Shown here one piece after another: positions 1-9,681 of a DNA stretch of 64,000 bases (positions are counted from its first letter, which is position 1; every line of letters begins with the position of its first letter). The stretch lies in NCBI GenBank assembly GCA_943788135.1, contig CALSPC010000007.1, positions 1 through 64,000 of the forward strand, in the 5' to 3' direction. A program made the translations under genes and the position numbers. This stretch comes from an uncultured Paracoccaceae bacterium (GTDB lineage: Bacteria > Bacteroidota > Bacteroidia > Flavobacteriales > Flavobacteriaceae). The notes under the pieces were generated by a model. That model was given only the letters and a program-made list of their open reading frames with translations, made no database searches and was not told the DNA's origin.

Positions 1-1
1 T

Positions 2-460
2 TCAACTTTTGACCGCTTTACGTCAGTTGCTGACCTATTTGTTGCGGGTCATTTTTATGGTAAAGGCGCCCCTGTTTTTTTTACTCGTGAACAAGCTAAA
101 GCGGCATCATTTAAATTGAAAGTTGTGGCTGATATCAGTTGTGATATTGATGGTCCTGTGGCTTGTACGATTCGTCCTTCTACGATCGAGGATCCAATTT
201 ATGGCTATGATCCACAATCTGAAAGTGAAGTCGATTATAGGGATCCCAATGCCATTGCCGTCATGGCGGTGGACAACTTGCCATGCGAGTTGCCAAAAGA
301 TGCCAGTGAAGGCTTTGGTGAAATTTTTGTAAAAGCTATTATCCCCTCTTTTTTTAATGCGGATGCCTTTGGTATTCTGGAACGTTCTAGAATGACTCAA
401 AACGGCAAGCTCACGGCCGCATTCTCTTATCTTCAAGCTTTTGTTGATGGTACCGAATAG
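2..460 (+). CDS. Saccharopine/alanine dehydrogenase-like oxidoreductase, C-terminal part
   Basis: Only the last 152 codons are present; the gene begins before the window and is open from base 2 to a TAG at 458-460. The visible part has the late catalytic-domain pattern ADISCDIDGPVACTIRPSTI followed by DPIYGYDP, which I associate with the AlaDH/PNT and LYS1-type saccharopine dehydrogenase superfamily. These NAD(P)-dependent enzymes handle amino acids. The NAD-binding Rossmann region cannot be seen, so lysine-forming saccharopine dehydrogenase versus a related amino-acid dehydrogenase cannot be decided. The gene converges on the cold-shock gene and shares a terminator hairpin with it. Confidence 0.7.
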   Translation, partial: STFDRFTSVADLFVAGHFYGKGAPVFFTREQAKAASFKLKVVADISCDIDGPVACTIRPSTIEDPIYGYDPQSESEVDYRDPNAIAVMAVDNLPCELPKDASEGFGEIFVKAIIPSFFNADAFGILERSRMTQNGKLTAAFSYLQAFVDGTE

Positions 461-467
461 AATCAAA

Positions 468-493
468 AAAGCCTATCCAAATGGACAGGCTTT
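468..493. terminator. Bidirectional hairpin terminator between convergent genes
   Basis: A ten-base arm AAGCCTATCC and its near-complement GGACAGGCTT (one mismatch) flank a four-base loop. The arm is preceded by an A run on the plus strand, which reads as a T run on the minus strand, so it fits the minus-strand cold-shock gene best and can also stop the plus-strand gene ending at 460. Confidence 0.75.
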
Positions 494-520
494 CTGTAAA
501 AAATAATGTATTGGTAAAAG

Positions 521-712
521 TTAGACGATTCTAACGTTTACTGCATTCATACCTTTTCTACCTTCTTTTAATTCAAACTCAACTGTGTCACCTTCATTAA
601 TCTCATCGATTATTCCAGTTACATGTACGAAGTACTCTGTGTTTGAATCATCTTCTGTAATGAATCCAAATCCTTTAGATGCATTGAAGAATTTTACTGT
701 ACCGTTTTTCAC
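521..712 (-). CDS. cspA: Cold-shock domain protein
   Basis: A 63-residue single cold-shock domain, the usual size for this family of small RNA/ssDNA-binding chaperones. The RNP1 motif KGFGFI is near residues 14-19 and a variant RNP2, YFVHVT, lies about ten residues later. The GxVKFFNxxKG start is typical. The start codon is GTG at 712; no upstream ATG fits the domain. A TAnnTTTG box lies 22 bases upstream and a hairpin terminator follows, so the gene is probably transcribed alone. Which csp paralogue it is cannot be told from the sequence. Confidence 0.9.
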   Translation of the reverse strand: MKNGTVKFFNASKGFGFITEDDSNTEYFVHVTGIIDEINEGDTVEFELKEGRKGMNAVNVRIV

Positions 713-733
713 TTGTTTATAATTTTTAGACTA

Positions 734-741
734 CAAATGTA
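734..741 (-). promoter_or_regulatory. -7 box (TACATTTG) of the cold-shock gene
   Basis: The minus strand reads TACATTTG, a full match to the Bacteroidota TAnnTTTG -7 element, 22 bases before the GTG start. I see no clear -33 TTG at the usual distance. Confidence 0.55.
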
Positions 742-813
742 CTATTATATTTAACTTAAATACAGTTTTTAATATTTAATTATGATTTTTTTTAATTTAT
801 AACCCGCTCATCT

Positions 814-2019
814 CTAGAAGTCTATCAAAATTTGGTTCTTCGTTAAATCCTCAAAAACTTCACGCTTTCGAATTAACTGTGCGGTTTCATTATACCATAA
901 AACTTCGGCAGGTCGGTAACGCGAATTATAATTACTGGCCATCATAAAACAATAGGCTCCCGCATTTTTGAATTCTAAAACATCACCCTCTGTTATTTCG
1001 TTAATAGGACGGTTGTTAGCAAACGTATCGGTTTCACAAATATATCCTACAACAGAATAAAAACGTTGTTTACCTTCAGGATTTGAAATATTTACAATAT
1101 CGTGCTGTGAGCCATAAAGCATTGGACGAATCAAATGGTTAAATCCGGAATCAATTTGTGCAAATACAGTAGAAGTGGTTTGCTTAATCGCATTGACCTT
1201 TGTTAAAAAAGAGCCTGATTCACTCACAATAAATTTTCCAGGCTCAAAGGCGAGAGTTAAATTTTTACCATAATTTTTACAAAAGGTATGGAAACGTTCT
1301 GTTAATTTCTCCCCCAATTCTTCAATATTGGTTTCGATATCGTTGTCTTTATAAGGAACTTTAAATCCCGATCCAAAATCGATAAATTCAAGATTGTCAA
1401 ATTGGCGCGCAACATCAAACAAAATCTCACTGGCCTGAATAAAGACATCTATGTCCAAAATATCACTTCCAGTATGCATGTGTATGCCGTTAATTGTCAT
1501 TTTTGTGTTTTCAACAATACGCAACAACAATGGCGTTTGGTGGATTGAAATTCCAAATTTAGAATCGATATGTCCTACAGAAATATTGGTGTTTCCTCCC
1601 GCCATAATGTGGGGATTTATACGAATACATACTGGTATTTTTGGATGTTTAGTTCCAAACTGTTCTAAAATAGATAGGTTGTCAATATTTATCTGAACAC
1701 CTAGTTTAGCTACCTTTTCGATTTCTTCTAAAGAAACTCCGTTAGGCGTATAAATGATATTTTCTGCTTTGAACCCTGCATGTAAACCCAATTGGACTTC
1801 CTGAATGGATACCGTATCTAATCCAGCTCCAAGATGATTAATAAATTTTAGAACAGAGATATTGGTTAGTGCTTTTGCAGCATAATTTAGCTTTAATTTT
1901 TTAACCTTACCAAAGGCTGCTGTGAGCCGGTTATATTGCGCTTCCATTTTGTGTGCATCATACACATAAACGGGGCTGCCGTGGTCTTTTGTGATTTGAA
2001 GTAAGGCGTCTTGATTCAT
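814..2019 (-). CDS. lysA: Diaminopimelate decarboxylase
   Basis: Last step of the DAP pathway: PLP-dependent decarboxylation of meso-diaminopimelate to L-lysine in the cytosol. At 401 residues it has family length. Visible landmarks are YAAKAL with the PLP lysine at K49, the GGNTNISVGHIDSKFG segment near 141-156, HTGSDI at 182-187, the phosphate-binding region around GSGF and EPGKF (259-263), and the CETDTF motif around 328-333 whose Cys and Asp contribute to the active site across the dimer. It starts at ATG 2019 and is divergent from the ACT-like gene at 2130. The pathway enzyme DapD is encoded separately at 24.6 kb. Ornithine/arginine decarboxylase relatives are less likely because the CETDTF pattern is characteristic of LysA. 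Confidence 0.93.
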   Translation of the reverse strand: MNQDALLQITKDHGSPVYVYDAHKMEAQYNRLTAAFGKVKKLKLNYAAKALTNISVLKFINHLGAGLDTVSIQEVQLGLHAGFKAENIIYTPNGVSLEEIEKVAKLGVQINIDNLSILEQFGTKHPKIPVCIRINPHIMAGGNTNISVGHIDSKFGISIHQTPLLLRIVENTKMTINGIHMHTGSDILDIDVFIQASEILFDVARQFDNLEFIDFGSGFKVPYKDNDIETNIEELGEKLTERFHTFCKNYGKNLTLAFEPGKFIVSESGSFLTKVNAIKQTTSTVFAQIDSGFNHLIRPMLYGSQHDIVNISNPEGKQRFYSVVGYICETDTFANNRPINEITEGDVLEFKNAGAYCFMMASNYNSRYRPAEVLWYNETAQLIRKREVFEDLTKNQILIDF

Positions 2020-2095
2020 TGTTTCGTTTTTAATTTATTTTCATGCAATAGTAAATCTAATCATCATATTTACAATAAAAATTGAAATTTTTTTC

Positions 2096-2103
2096 TAAAT
2101 TTG
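2096..2103 (+). promoter_or_regulatory. -7 box (TAAATTTG) of the ACT-like gene
   Basis: TAAATTTG matches the TAnnTTTG consensus and lies 26 bases before the TTG start at 2130, inside the lysA divergent intergenic space. Confidence 0.5.
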
Positions 2104-2129
2104 CACAAAATGTTAAATAATAAACAAAA

Positions 2130-2786
2130 TTGAAAACAATAACTTCTTCTGTTCAGGAAATTATAAGCTCACGGCCATTTTTAGAAGAAGCCTTAGCGCG
2201 AGAACTTATCAATTTTTCGGCCTTAGCTAAAGATTTAAATCCTACAATTTCTGAAATGTTACGAAAACCGGTCAAAGATGGTGCTATAATGATGGCATTA
2301 CGGCGGTATGATTCCCCAATTAATGCCGGAAATACGCTGCGTTTGAAACAGGTGTTTAAGAACTTAGGGGACATCACTGTGCGTTCAAATCTAAGTGATT
2401 TCACATTTCAAAATTCAAAAACATTAATTCACAGCCACTCCAAAGTATTAGAAAAAATTCATACAAACCAACAACTGTTTTATGCCTTTACTCGAGGAAT
2501 TTTCGAAAGTAATATTATGAGTTCAACTTCAGAGAAGGAAAGTATTTTTGAGGTCTTTAAAAATGAAACTCTTATAGGTTTGCAAGATAATTTATCAGCG
2601 ATTAGTATCAATCTTCCAGAAGGCAATTCCAAAATAGTAGGCTTGTATTATCAAATATTTAAACGTTTGGCGTGGGATAATGTGACCTTGTACGAAGTTA
2701 TTTCAACCACAAATGAGTTTACCATATTAGTAGAAGACCATTTAGTAGATAAAGCATTTTCTGTGATTAAAGGCCTAAAATATTAG
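2130..2786 (+). CDS. ACT-domain-like protein divergent from lysA
   Basis: A 218-residue protein starting at TTG 2130; the nearby ATG at 2110 runs into a stop after seven codons, so it cannot be the start. The C-terminal ~65 residues (about 150-215) read as an ACT-type beta-alpha-beta-beta-alpha-beta unit (AISINLPEG, then LYYQIFKRLAWDNV, then FTILVEDHLVDKAFSVIKGL), like the regulatory domains of aspartate kinase. The kinase catalytic domain is absent. The N-terminal half (LEEALARELINFSALAKDL) is helical and conserved-looking. Similar short proteins in Flavobacteriia are sometimes labelled aspartate kinase from the ACT match alone. Its place opposite lysA suggests a role in sensing an amino acid of the aspartate family, which is inference. 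Confidence 0.6.
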   Translation: MKTITSSVQEIISSRPFLEEALARELINFSALAKDLNPTISEMLRKPVKDGAIMMALRRYDSPINAGNTLRLKQVFKNLGDITVRSNLSDFTFQNSKTLIHSHSKVLEKIHTNQQLFYAFTRGIFESNIMSSTSEKESIFEVFKNETLIGLQDNLSAISINLPEGNSKIVGLYYQIFKRLAWDNVTLYEVISTTNEFTILVEDHLVDKAFSVIKGLKY

Positions 2787-2832
2787 AAGAATAAAAAAAT
2801 CGAATAAACCCAAAAATCAATGATAAAAAATA

Positions 2833-2863
2833 TTGGTAATACGCCATAGGTTAATTACTTTTG
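2833..2863 (+). promoter_or_regulatory. Promoter of sucC (TTG, 20-base gap, TACTTTTG)
   Basis: A -33 TTG at 2833-2835 and a -7 TACTTTTG at 2856-2863 are separated by 20 bases, the spacing expected for Bacteroidota promoters. The sucC ATG is 46 bases downstream of the box. Confidence 0.65.
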
Positions 2864-2909
2864 GGCTCTAAAGTTCCTATGAGGAAATAAAAAATTAATC
2901 TATTTAAAG

Positions 2910-4100
2910 ATGAACTTACACGAATACCAAGGAAAAGAAATTTTAAGCACTTTTGGTGTTAAAATTCAAAAAGGAATAGTAGTAAATACGCCTGAAGATG
3001 CAGTTGCTGCTGCCAAAAAACTGACCGAAGAAACGGGGACAGGTTGGCATGTTTTAAAAGCACAAGTACACGCCGGTGGTCGTGGTAAAGGCGGTGGCGT
3101 AAAACTAGCTAAAAACCTTGGCGAAGTAGAAACAATCGCGGATCAAATTATTGGCATGCAACTCATCACTCCACAAACGTCTGCGGAAGGTAAAAAAGTG
3201 CATCAACTTTTGGTTGCTGAAGATGTCTATTATCCAGGGGAAACAGAAACAAGTGAATTCTACATCTCTGTTCTTTTGAACAGAACAACTGGAAGAAATA
3301 TGATTATGTATTCAACCGAAGGTGGAATGGATATTGAAACCGTTGCTGAAGAAACACCACATTTAATCTTTACTGAAGAAATCGATCCTGCAACAGGTAT
3401 GTTACCATTTCAAGCCCGTCGTGTAGCTTTTAATCTTGGTTTATCAGGTGCAGCGTTTAAAGACATGACCAAATTTGTAACGGCTCTTTATACGGCTTAT
3501 GACAAATCGGATGCATCATTATTTGAAATTAACCCCGTTTTAAAAACAAGTGATAATAAAATATTGGCTGTTGATGCAAAAGTAACCATTGATGATAATG
3601 CGTTATTTAGACATAAAGATTACTTAGACTTAAGAGATATTCGTGAAGAAAATCCTATTGAAGTCGAAGCTGGAGCTCTAGGCCTTAATTATGTTGATTT
3701 AGATGGCAATGTTGGCTGTATGGTCAACGGCGCAGGTTTGGCAATGGCCACTATGGATTTGATTAAACAAGCAGGAGGAGAGCCGGCCAACTTTTTAGAT
3801 GTTGGTGGTACAGCAGATGCTGCACGTGTAGAAGCGGCGTTCCAAATCATTTTGAAAGACCCAGAAGTCAAAGCAATTTTAATCAATATTTTTGGTGGAA
3901 TTGTACGTTGTGATCGTGTCGCTCAAGGCGTTATCGATGCTTATAAAAATATGGGAACGATCAACGTCCCAATTATTGTGCGTTTACAAGGAACTAATGC
4001 TGATATCGCCAAGGAATTAATTGATAACTCTGGACTGGATGTTCAAAGTGCTGTTGAATTCCAAGAAGCTGCTGATAAGGTGCAAATGGTTTTAGCGTAG
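2910..4100 (+). CDS. sucC: Succinyl-CoA ligase, ADP-forming, beta subunit
   Basis: TCA-cycle enzyme that couples succinyl-CoA cleavage to nucleotide phosphorylation. At 396 residues it has the family's usual length. It begins with the canonical [11 protein letters not shown] and carries the ATP-grasp glycine-rich segment [14 protein letters not shown] (50-63), the metal/nucleotide region EINPV, and near the C-terminus [15 protein letters not shown], which forms the CoA-ligase phosphate-binding part. The alpha subunit sucD is not adjacent, as is common in Flavobacteriia. It has its own promoter and a strong terminator, so it is probably monocistronic. Confidence 0.95.
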   Translation: MNLHEYQGKEILSTFGVKIQKGIVVNTPEDAVAAAKKLTEETGTGWHVLKAQVHAGGRGKGGGVKLAKNLGEVETIADQIIGMQLITPQTSAEGKKVHQLLVAEDVYYPGETETSEFYISVLLNRTTGRNMIMYSTEGGMDIETVAEETPHLIFTEEIDPATGMLPFQARRVAFNLGLSGAAFKDMTKFVTALYTAYDKSDASLFEINPVLKTSDNKILAVDAKVTIDDNALFRHKDYLDLRDIREENPIEVEAGALGLNYVDLDGNVGCMVNGAGLAMATMDLIKQAGGEPANFLDVGGTADAARVEAAFQIILKDPEVKAILINIFGGIVRCDRVAQGVIDAYKNMGTINVPIIVRLQGTNADIAKELIDNSGLDVQSAVEFQEAADKVQMVLA

Positions 4101-4122
4101 TCACTTTTAAATATAGAAAATT

Positions 4123-4144
4123 AAAGTAGCCTTAGGGCTACTTT
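4123..4144. terminator. Terminator between sucC and uvrB
   Basis: Perfect nine-base stem AAAGTAGCC / GGCTACTTT with a TTAG loop, followed by a T run on the plus strand and flanked by A/T on the other side. It lies between convergent sucC and uvrB and can serve both. Confidence 0.85.
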
Positions 4145-4146
4145 TT

Positions 4147-6146
4147 TTATTTCAATACTTCCAACTTTTTTTGATAGTCTTTAATTTTGTCTCTAAGCTT
4201 GGCGGCCATCATAAAATCAAGCTCTTTTGCTGCCGCTTCCATAAGCTTACGTGTGTCTCGTATATTTTGTTCTAATTCAGGAGCAGTCAAGTATGCACTT
4301 TCTGGTTCCGCTGCTTTCATTGCTTCTTGTTCGTAATAATAACTACTCACCGAATTCTTGGTCAGTGCATTGTTCAAACTCTTATTTAGCGCTTTAGGTA
4401 CAAGCTTGTGTTTGGTGTTGTAGGCAATTTGTTTCTCTCGGCGGTATTCCGTTTCATCAATGGTCTTTTGCATGCTTTTTGTAATTTTATCAGCATACAT
4501 TATGGCGCGTCCGTTCAGGTGTCTCGCGGCACGCCCTACGGTTTGCGTGAGTGACCGTGCCGAGCGTAAAAAGCCTTCTTTGTCTGCATCTAAGATCACC
4601 ACCAAAGAAACTTCAGGAAGGTCCAAACCTTCTCTTAACAAGTTGACCCCTACAAGCACATCAAATAGTCCTTTTCGTAAATCTTGCATGATTTCTACGC
4701 GTTCCAAGGTATCCACATCACTATGAATGTAGCGACAGCGTACTTGAATTCGGTCAGATATTTGGTCAACTCTTCCGCCATGCGTTTAGTAAGTGTAGTG
4801 ACAAGTGTACGTTCGTCTTTTTCGACGCGTTGTTGAATTTCCTCAATCAAATCATCTATTTGATTCAAACTCGGTCGGACTTCAATAATAGGGTCTAAAA
4901 GCCCTGTTGGACGAATGATTTGTTCTACAAAAACGCCGTCTGATTTTTCTAATTCATAATCTGCTGGGGTAGCACTCACATATAATACCTGATTTTGGAG
5001 ACTTTCAAATTCTTCAAATTTCAAAGGGCGATTGTCCATTGCTGCTGGCAAACGGAATCCGTATTCTACTAAGTTTTCTTTTCGACTGCGATCGCCACCA
5101 TACATTGCATGTACTTGTGATATGGTCACGTGACTTTCATCAATTACCATGAGTGAATCGCTTGGAAAATAATCCAGTAAACAAAAGGGCCGTGTTCCTG
5201 GTGCGCGACCATCCAAGTAACGTGAATAGTTTTCAATCCCTGAACAATAGCCTAATTCGCGTATCATTTCCAAGTCAAACTCCGTACGTTCTTTTAAACG
5301 TTTGGCCTCTAAATGTTTGCCGATGTCTTTGAAATAGTCGTATTGCTTGACTAAATCGTCTTGAATGTCTTTTATGGCGTTCTGTAAAATATCTGGCGAA
5401 GTGACAAACATATTTGCAGGATAAATTGTGATGCCATCATAGGTTTCGATAACTTTATTGGTGTTCACATCAAAAGCCTCAATGGCTTCAATTTCATCGC
5501 CAAAAAAGTGAATTCTGAATCCATAATCCGCATAACTTGGAAATACATCTACTGTATCCCCTTTGATTCTGAAATTCCCGTGATTAAATTCGCCTTCAGT
5601 TCTAGAATATAAGCTTTGAACCAGTTTATGTAACAATGCAGTTCTAGAAATGGTTTCATCGATTTTTAGACTGATTACATTTTTTTGAAATTCAACGGGG
5701 TTCCCAATACCATATAAACAGGAAACCGAAGCAATTACAATCACATCTCTGCGTCCTGACAATAGGGAAGACGTAGTACTTAACCGCAGTTTTTCAATTT
5801 CTTCATTAATGGATAAATCTTTTTCGATATAAGTTCCAGAAACAGGTATATAAGCTTCAGGTTGGTAGTAATCGTAATAGGATACAAAATATTCTACAGC
5901 ATTTTCAGGAAAAAATTGTTTAAACTCAGAGTATAATTGTGCTGCTAGTGTTTTATTATGCGCTAAAACTAGTGTAGGTTTCTGTACGTTTTGAATGATA
6001 TTTGCTACGGTAAATGTTTTACCAGATCCCGTCACTCCCAAAAGTGTTTGGTACTTTTCCTTTGCTTCAATCCCAGCAACTAATTGGGTTATTGCAGCGG
6101 GTTGATCTCCAGTAGGTTTAAAATCTGATGTAAGCTTAAATTGCAT
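4147..6146 (-). CDS. uvrB: Excinuclease ABC subunit B, interrupted by a one-base frameshift
   Basis: Nucleotide excision repair helicase that loads on damage with UvrA and recruits UvrC. Frame 1 (6146 to about 4744) has the Walker A GVTGSGKT (37-44), the beta-hairpin [10 protein letters not shown], and DESH. It then ends in nonsense after KYLTEFK. Frame 2 continues with [39 protein letters not shown] and the C-terminal UVR domain (about 35 residues before the end). One missing base between 4743 and 4744 explains everything: adding it gives 2,001 bases and 666 residues, a normal UvrB. No slippery heptamer or need for regulated frameshifting is evident. A sequencing or assembly error is the simplest reading; a real repair-defective mutant is the alternative. 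Confidence 0.93.
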
Positions 6147-6225
6147 AAGTGCAAAGCTAAGGGAAACTTAGCGCTAGAACAACAGAGACGAAAACTATTT
6201 TTTGATCCGAATGCGGCCAACTGTT

Positions 6226-9200
6226 TTAACGCCTTAATGAAAAGTGACCTTTAAAAATCCTGTCATCTTCTAGCTTGACATAGAACCAATAATCTGAAGT
6301 TGGCATCTTAAGTCCTCCAATAGTGCCATCCCATCCATTACCAAGAGGGTTTAATTGGATCAAAAGTTTTCCATAACGATCAAAAATATACACCTTGCTA
6401 TTGACTTGTTTTGCCGTATTAATCCCATAGACATGCCAAGTGTCGTTAAACCCATCTCCATTTGGAGAGAAAAAGTTAGGAAATCCAATTACGGAGAGGT
6501 TTTTATTAGCTATTCCACAGTCATTTTTATCTCTGACATAAACGGTATATAGCCCTGGAATAACTTCAGTAAATACATTTGAATCTTGATAGCCTGAAAA
6601 CTCATCATCTAACGAGTATTCATAATCACCCTCCCCAGAAACAGTAATGGTTACCGTATTGTTTGCAACACCATCAACGATTTCTATGGCATCAAATTCT
6701 GCGATGTTTGAGGGAAGTACTGTTAGTGTCCTTCGCTTTGAACAGCCATTACTGGTATAAACATCCACTGTGTATATCCCTGTTTTATTAACTTGAATTT
6801 GTGCCGTTGTAGCCCCTGTTGACCAGTTATAAGAAAATGAGCTTAGGCTTCCGCTTAAAAGTCCAGGATCTAAAGTAATTGATGCTGGGTAGGTATTTAG
6901 ACAATAGATAGCATCATCTTCAATAGTAATTTGAGGAAGTTTATGAACGACTAATTCAATTTGATTAATCCCAAAACAGTCATTATTATTTTCTATTCGT
7001 GCAAATATAATTTGATTATAAGGAGTAGTGTTTGTGTAATTTAAATCTAAGGGATCTACTTCTAGAAGCGCATCTTGTGAGGTTTCGTAATAACGTAACG
7101 TATAGGATGACGGTAACCCTGATAGGATTGATGCATCTGCATCACTTAATGTAAAACTATACAACCCATCTTCTGTACCATCAGCATCACATTCCATCAA
7201 GGTTGTATTTGTACCAGTTGTAACCGTCACATTTAAGGTGAGTTTTGCAATATCAAAGCAATTTGTAAGCGTGTCTATGAGTTGGACATATACGGTTTGT
7301 GGATTCTGTGTATTGTTAAAAGCAGTGCCATCAATAGCTCCAGTCGAATTCTGAGCAGAAGTTAAATCTGTATAGAATTTTGTAGCTTTATTAGGAACAT
7401 TATTTATTAAGCTAGCGTCGATTTCGGTTAAATTAAAAATGGTTAATCCATCATAAACGCCGTCCTCATCACACTGTTTCAAACTTAGGTCCCTAACTTT
7501 TGGTAAAGGATTTATAACCAAATTAAAACTAGTGGTGTCAAAACAGTCGTCATTTAATATCGTCTCAATTCGAACAAAAACTTGCTCAGAAACAGGACTC
7601 GTATTATAATATAAATCAGGATGTGGATTTGATTTTGTATCGGCATCACCCTGGGATGAATGATAACTTATGTTAAATTTTAAAGGGTCTTGACCCCCTA
7701 ACACATTGGTGTCAAAATCTCTCAGATTTGTTATTTTTCGGCCATTAGTCCCATCCCCGTCACTGGCATCATCACAAACTTCTCCAGGGTTTACCGTATT
7801 AGCAACTGGTGTATCAAATACGGTCATGGTAAATGATGTAGTATCAAAACAGTCCTTATTTGAAGAATTTTCAATGCGTGCATATAGGGTTTGTGGATTC
7901 GTTTTATTTTGATAGGGCATTAATAGCGCATCTGTACCCGTATTAGCATTTTGTGGAGTTTCAAAATACCGAATAGAATATGTGAGTGGACTTTGTCCTT
8001 TTAGGATATCGGAATCAACGGTTTGGTTGAGGTTGATGTCCACAACTCCATTATTATCATCGTCGCAAACGCGAATATTTTTGGGAGTATAAGCCGTTGG
8101 GACTTCAGCAATTACAATCGATTTTGAAAACGTTTTTATGTCTGTTCCTAAAGTTATCGTGGCTGTTACTGTAAAATTTCCAGGGGTCGCATAGACATGT
8201 GATGGATTGTCCAATGTAGAAGTCGTAGAGTCTCCAAAATCCCACTGAATACTAGTATAGGTTTCATTACTATCTACAGCAAATTCGGTACGATCCCCAA
8301 AACACAGCTTGTTGATCTCAATTTTAGCTAAGAAAAACGATTGAATAAAAGGGGGGAGCCCTAAACTAGCACTTGTACCTCTAGATAAGGGTTGACCAGC
8401 GACTTTGTAATCACACAACGCTCCTAATTCGTTAGGGGTATTAATAACATCAAGGCTAGTTCTAGAGCTTAAGTTGGTAATGTATATTTTCCCATTAGGC
8501 GCAAGTTGTAGGGCAAAAACTCGATTAGTTCCCTGAAAAACCGTAGTCGCAGAAGCACTCACATCAGTGGCATTTAAATCAAATTGGATTACTCTATTAT
8601 TGATCGTAGCATAGAGTTTACTGGAGTCTATCGAAAACTCAACACCATAAAGGGAAGAGTTTGCTAAAATATTGACCGGGTTACTCACCACTCCTGTGGC
8701 ATCATCAAAGTCATAAATCCATAAGCTGCCTGAGCTGGTATCTGTTTGGCCTTGGCGTCTTCCATTTTCACTGTGGCAAATCGCAAGTTTTTTTCCGTCT
8801 GGCGAAGATTTTAAATAGCCGATCGCATTTCTTCGATAGCCATTTAATGAAATTAAAGGCAAAATTGCAGTTTTAACTGGAGTTTCATTGACGCCAGTAC
8901 TATTAACTTGAAACGCATAAAAACTATCTATAAAATGGCTTACCACCCAATAAGATTGACCGTCACTATGTTCTACGGCTGTTATTTTTTCAGAACATTT
9001 AAAAGCGGCTTGCTCATTTATAGTAGGGTCATAGGTTAAAAGAGGTTTATTTTTTTCTGTTTTTACGACATCACCATTTCCATTGTTAAGTGTTAAATCA
9101 ACCAAAGAATAATTAAGACCGTTATTATAACCATCATCATCATCTGGTACTGAACCAGCTTGAGAGTTGTTGTCGTAAAAATTAATAGGGTTTCCATTGC

Positions 9201-9624
9201 TATCGGCTGGACCTTGGTTTGGGTAGGCCCATGCATTGTTATGATGAGGTTCATCTACTGTAAATACATAATAATTATTTAGATTTCCAGGGCGAGGAAT
9301 AATTAAACCAGAAGATGTACTCGATGGATCACCAAATAAACCAGTGCGGTTATTATAGTTTGCATTTGGCATAATTTGGTGGTTTTTATCCCAAACATTA
9401 CGACCATCTGTGTAGAACAATAAATTACCAGCACTATCCGAAATAGAGGAACACCCTTCATTAGTATTGATTGTAGAGGCAGCTAGATTTGTAGGCGTTA
9501 CTGTTTCAGTATTTAAATCAAAAGTTAAGCCAGCACCGTTTCCAAAAAACCAATTAGCAGCCTCTCCTTGTGAAAACAAGGAAAAAGACACCATTAACAA
9601 AGCAACTAGCGTTACGGATTTCAC
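6226..9624 (-). CDS. Secreted multidomain protein with PKD domain and T9SS type B sorting domain
   Basis: A 1,132-residue exported protein of unknown target. The GTG start at 9624 gives a clean signal peptide ending in FSLFSQG. Residues about 25-430 look like a beta-propeller-type region with repeated LLFYTDG, LAICHS, KIYITN strands. A PKD domain (WDFGDSTTS, HVYATPG) covers about 440-505. Four related modules follow, starting at C520, C617, C718 and C812. After a further Ig-like section, residues 1048-1132 form a type B sorting domain (FFSPNGDGFNDTWHV, IFDRYGKLL, GWDG, final GHFSLRR), the signal for type IX secretion and often surface attachment. The protein probably acts on or outside the outer membrane, in adhesion or binding; no catalytic motif is visible. 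Confidence 0.88.
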   Translation of the reverse strand: MKSVTLVALLMVSFSLFSQGEAANWFFGNGAGLTFDLNTETVTPTNLAASTINTNEGCSSISDSAGNLLFYTDGRNVWDKNHQIMPNANYNNRTGLFGDPSSTSSGLIIPRPGNLNNYYVFTVDEPHHNNAWAYPNQGPADSNGNPINFYDNNSQAGSVPDDDDGYNNGLNYSLVDLTLNNGNGDVVKTEKNKPLLTYDPTINEQAAFKCSEKITAVEHSDGQSYWVVSHFIDSFYAFQVNSTGVNETPVKTAILPLISLNGYRRNAIGYLKSSPDGKKLAICHSENGRRQGQTDTSSGSLWIYDFDDATGVVSNPVNILANSSLYGVEFSIDSSKLYATINNRVIQFDLNATDVSASATTVFQGTNRVFALQLAPNGKIYITNLSSRTSLDVINTPNELGALCDYKVAGQPLSRGTSASLGLPPFIQSFFLAKIEINKLCFGDRTEFAVDSNETYTSIQWDFGDSTTSTLDNPSHVYATPGNFTVTATITLGTDIKTFSKSIVIAEVPTAYTPKNIRVCDDDNNGVVDINLNQTVDSDILKGQSPLTYSIRYFETPQNANTGTDALLMPYQNKTNPQTLYARIENSSNKDCFDTTSFTMTVFDTPVANTVNPGEVCDDASDGDGTNGRKITNLRDFDTNVLGGQDPLKFNISYHSSQGDADTKSNPHPDLYYNTSPVSEQVFVRIETILNDDCFDTTSFNLVINPLPKVRDLSLKQCDEDGVYDGLTIFNLTEIDASLINNVPNKATKFYTDLTSAQNSTGAIDGTAFNNTQNPQTVYVQLIDTLTNCFDIAKLTLNVTVTTGTNTTLMECDADGTEDGLYSFTLSDADASILSGLPSSYTLRYYETSQDALLEVDPLDLNYTNTTPYNQIIFARIENNNDCFGINQIELVVHKLPQITIEDDAIYCLNTYPASITLDPGLLSGSLSSFSYNWSTGATTAQIQVNKTGIYTVDVYTSNGCSKRRTLTVLPSNIAEFDAIEIVDGVANNTVTITVSGEGDYEYSLDDEFSGYQDSNVFTEVIPGLYTVYVRDKNDCGIANKNLSVIGFPNFFSPNGDGFNDTWHVYGINTAKQVNSKVYIFDRYGKLLIQLNPLGNGWDGTIGGLKMPTSDYWFYVKLEDDRIFKGHFSLRR

Positions 9625-9681
9625 CTAAAAAATTAGTTTTATTTTAAGTAGTAAAAAAATAATTCAGGGTGGTTAAAGATA

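Noticed and set aside
107-466. An open frame on the minus strand opposite the dehydrogenase-like gene
   Set aside because: The plus-strand frame has clear family motifs and is open to the window edge; the minus-strand product has none.
4730-4760. Programmed ribosomal frameshift in uvrB
   Set aside because: No slippery heptamer, no stimulatory hairpin noticed, and no known case for UvrB. A missing base explains the data better.
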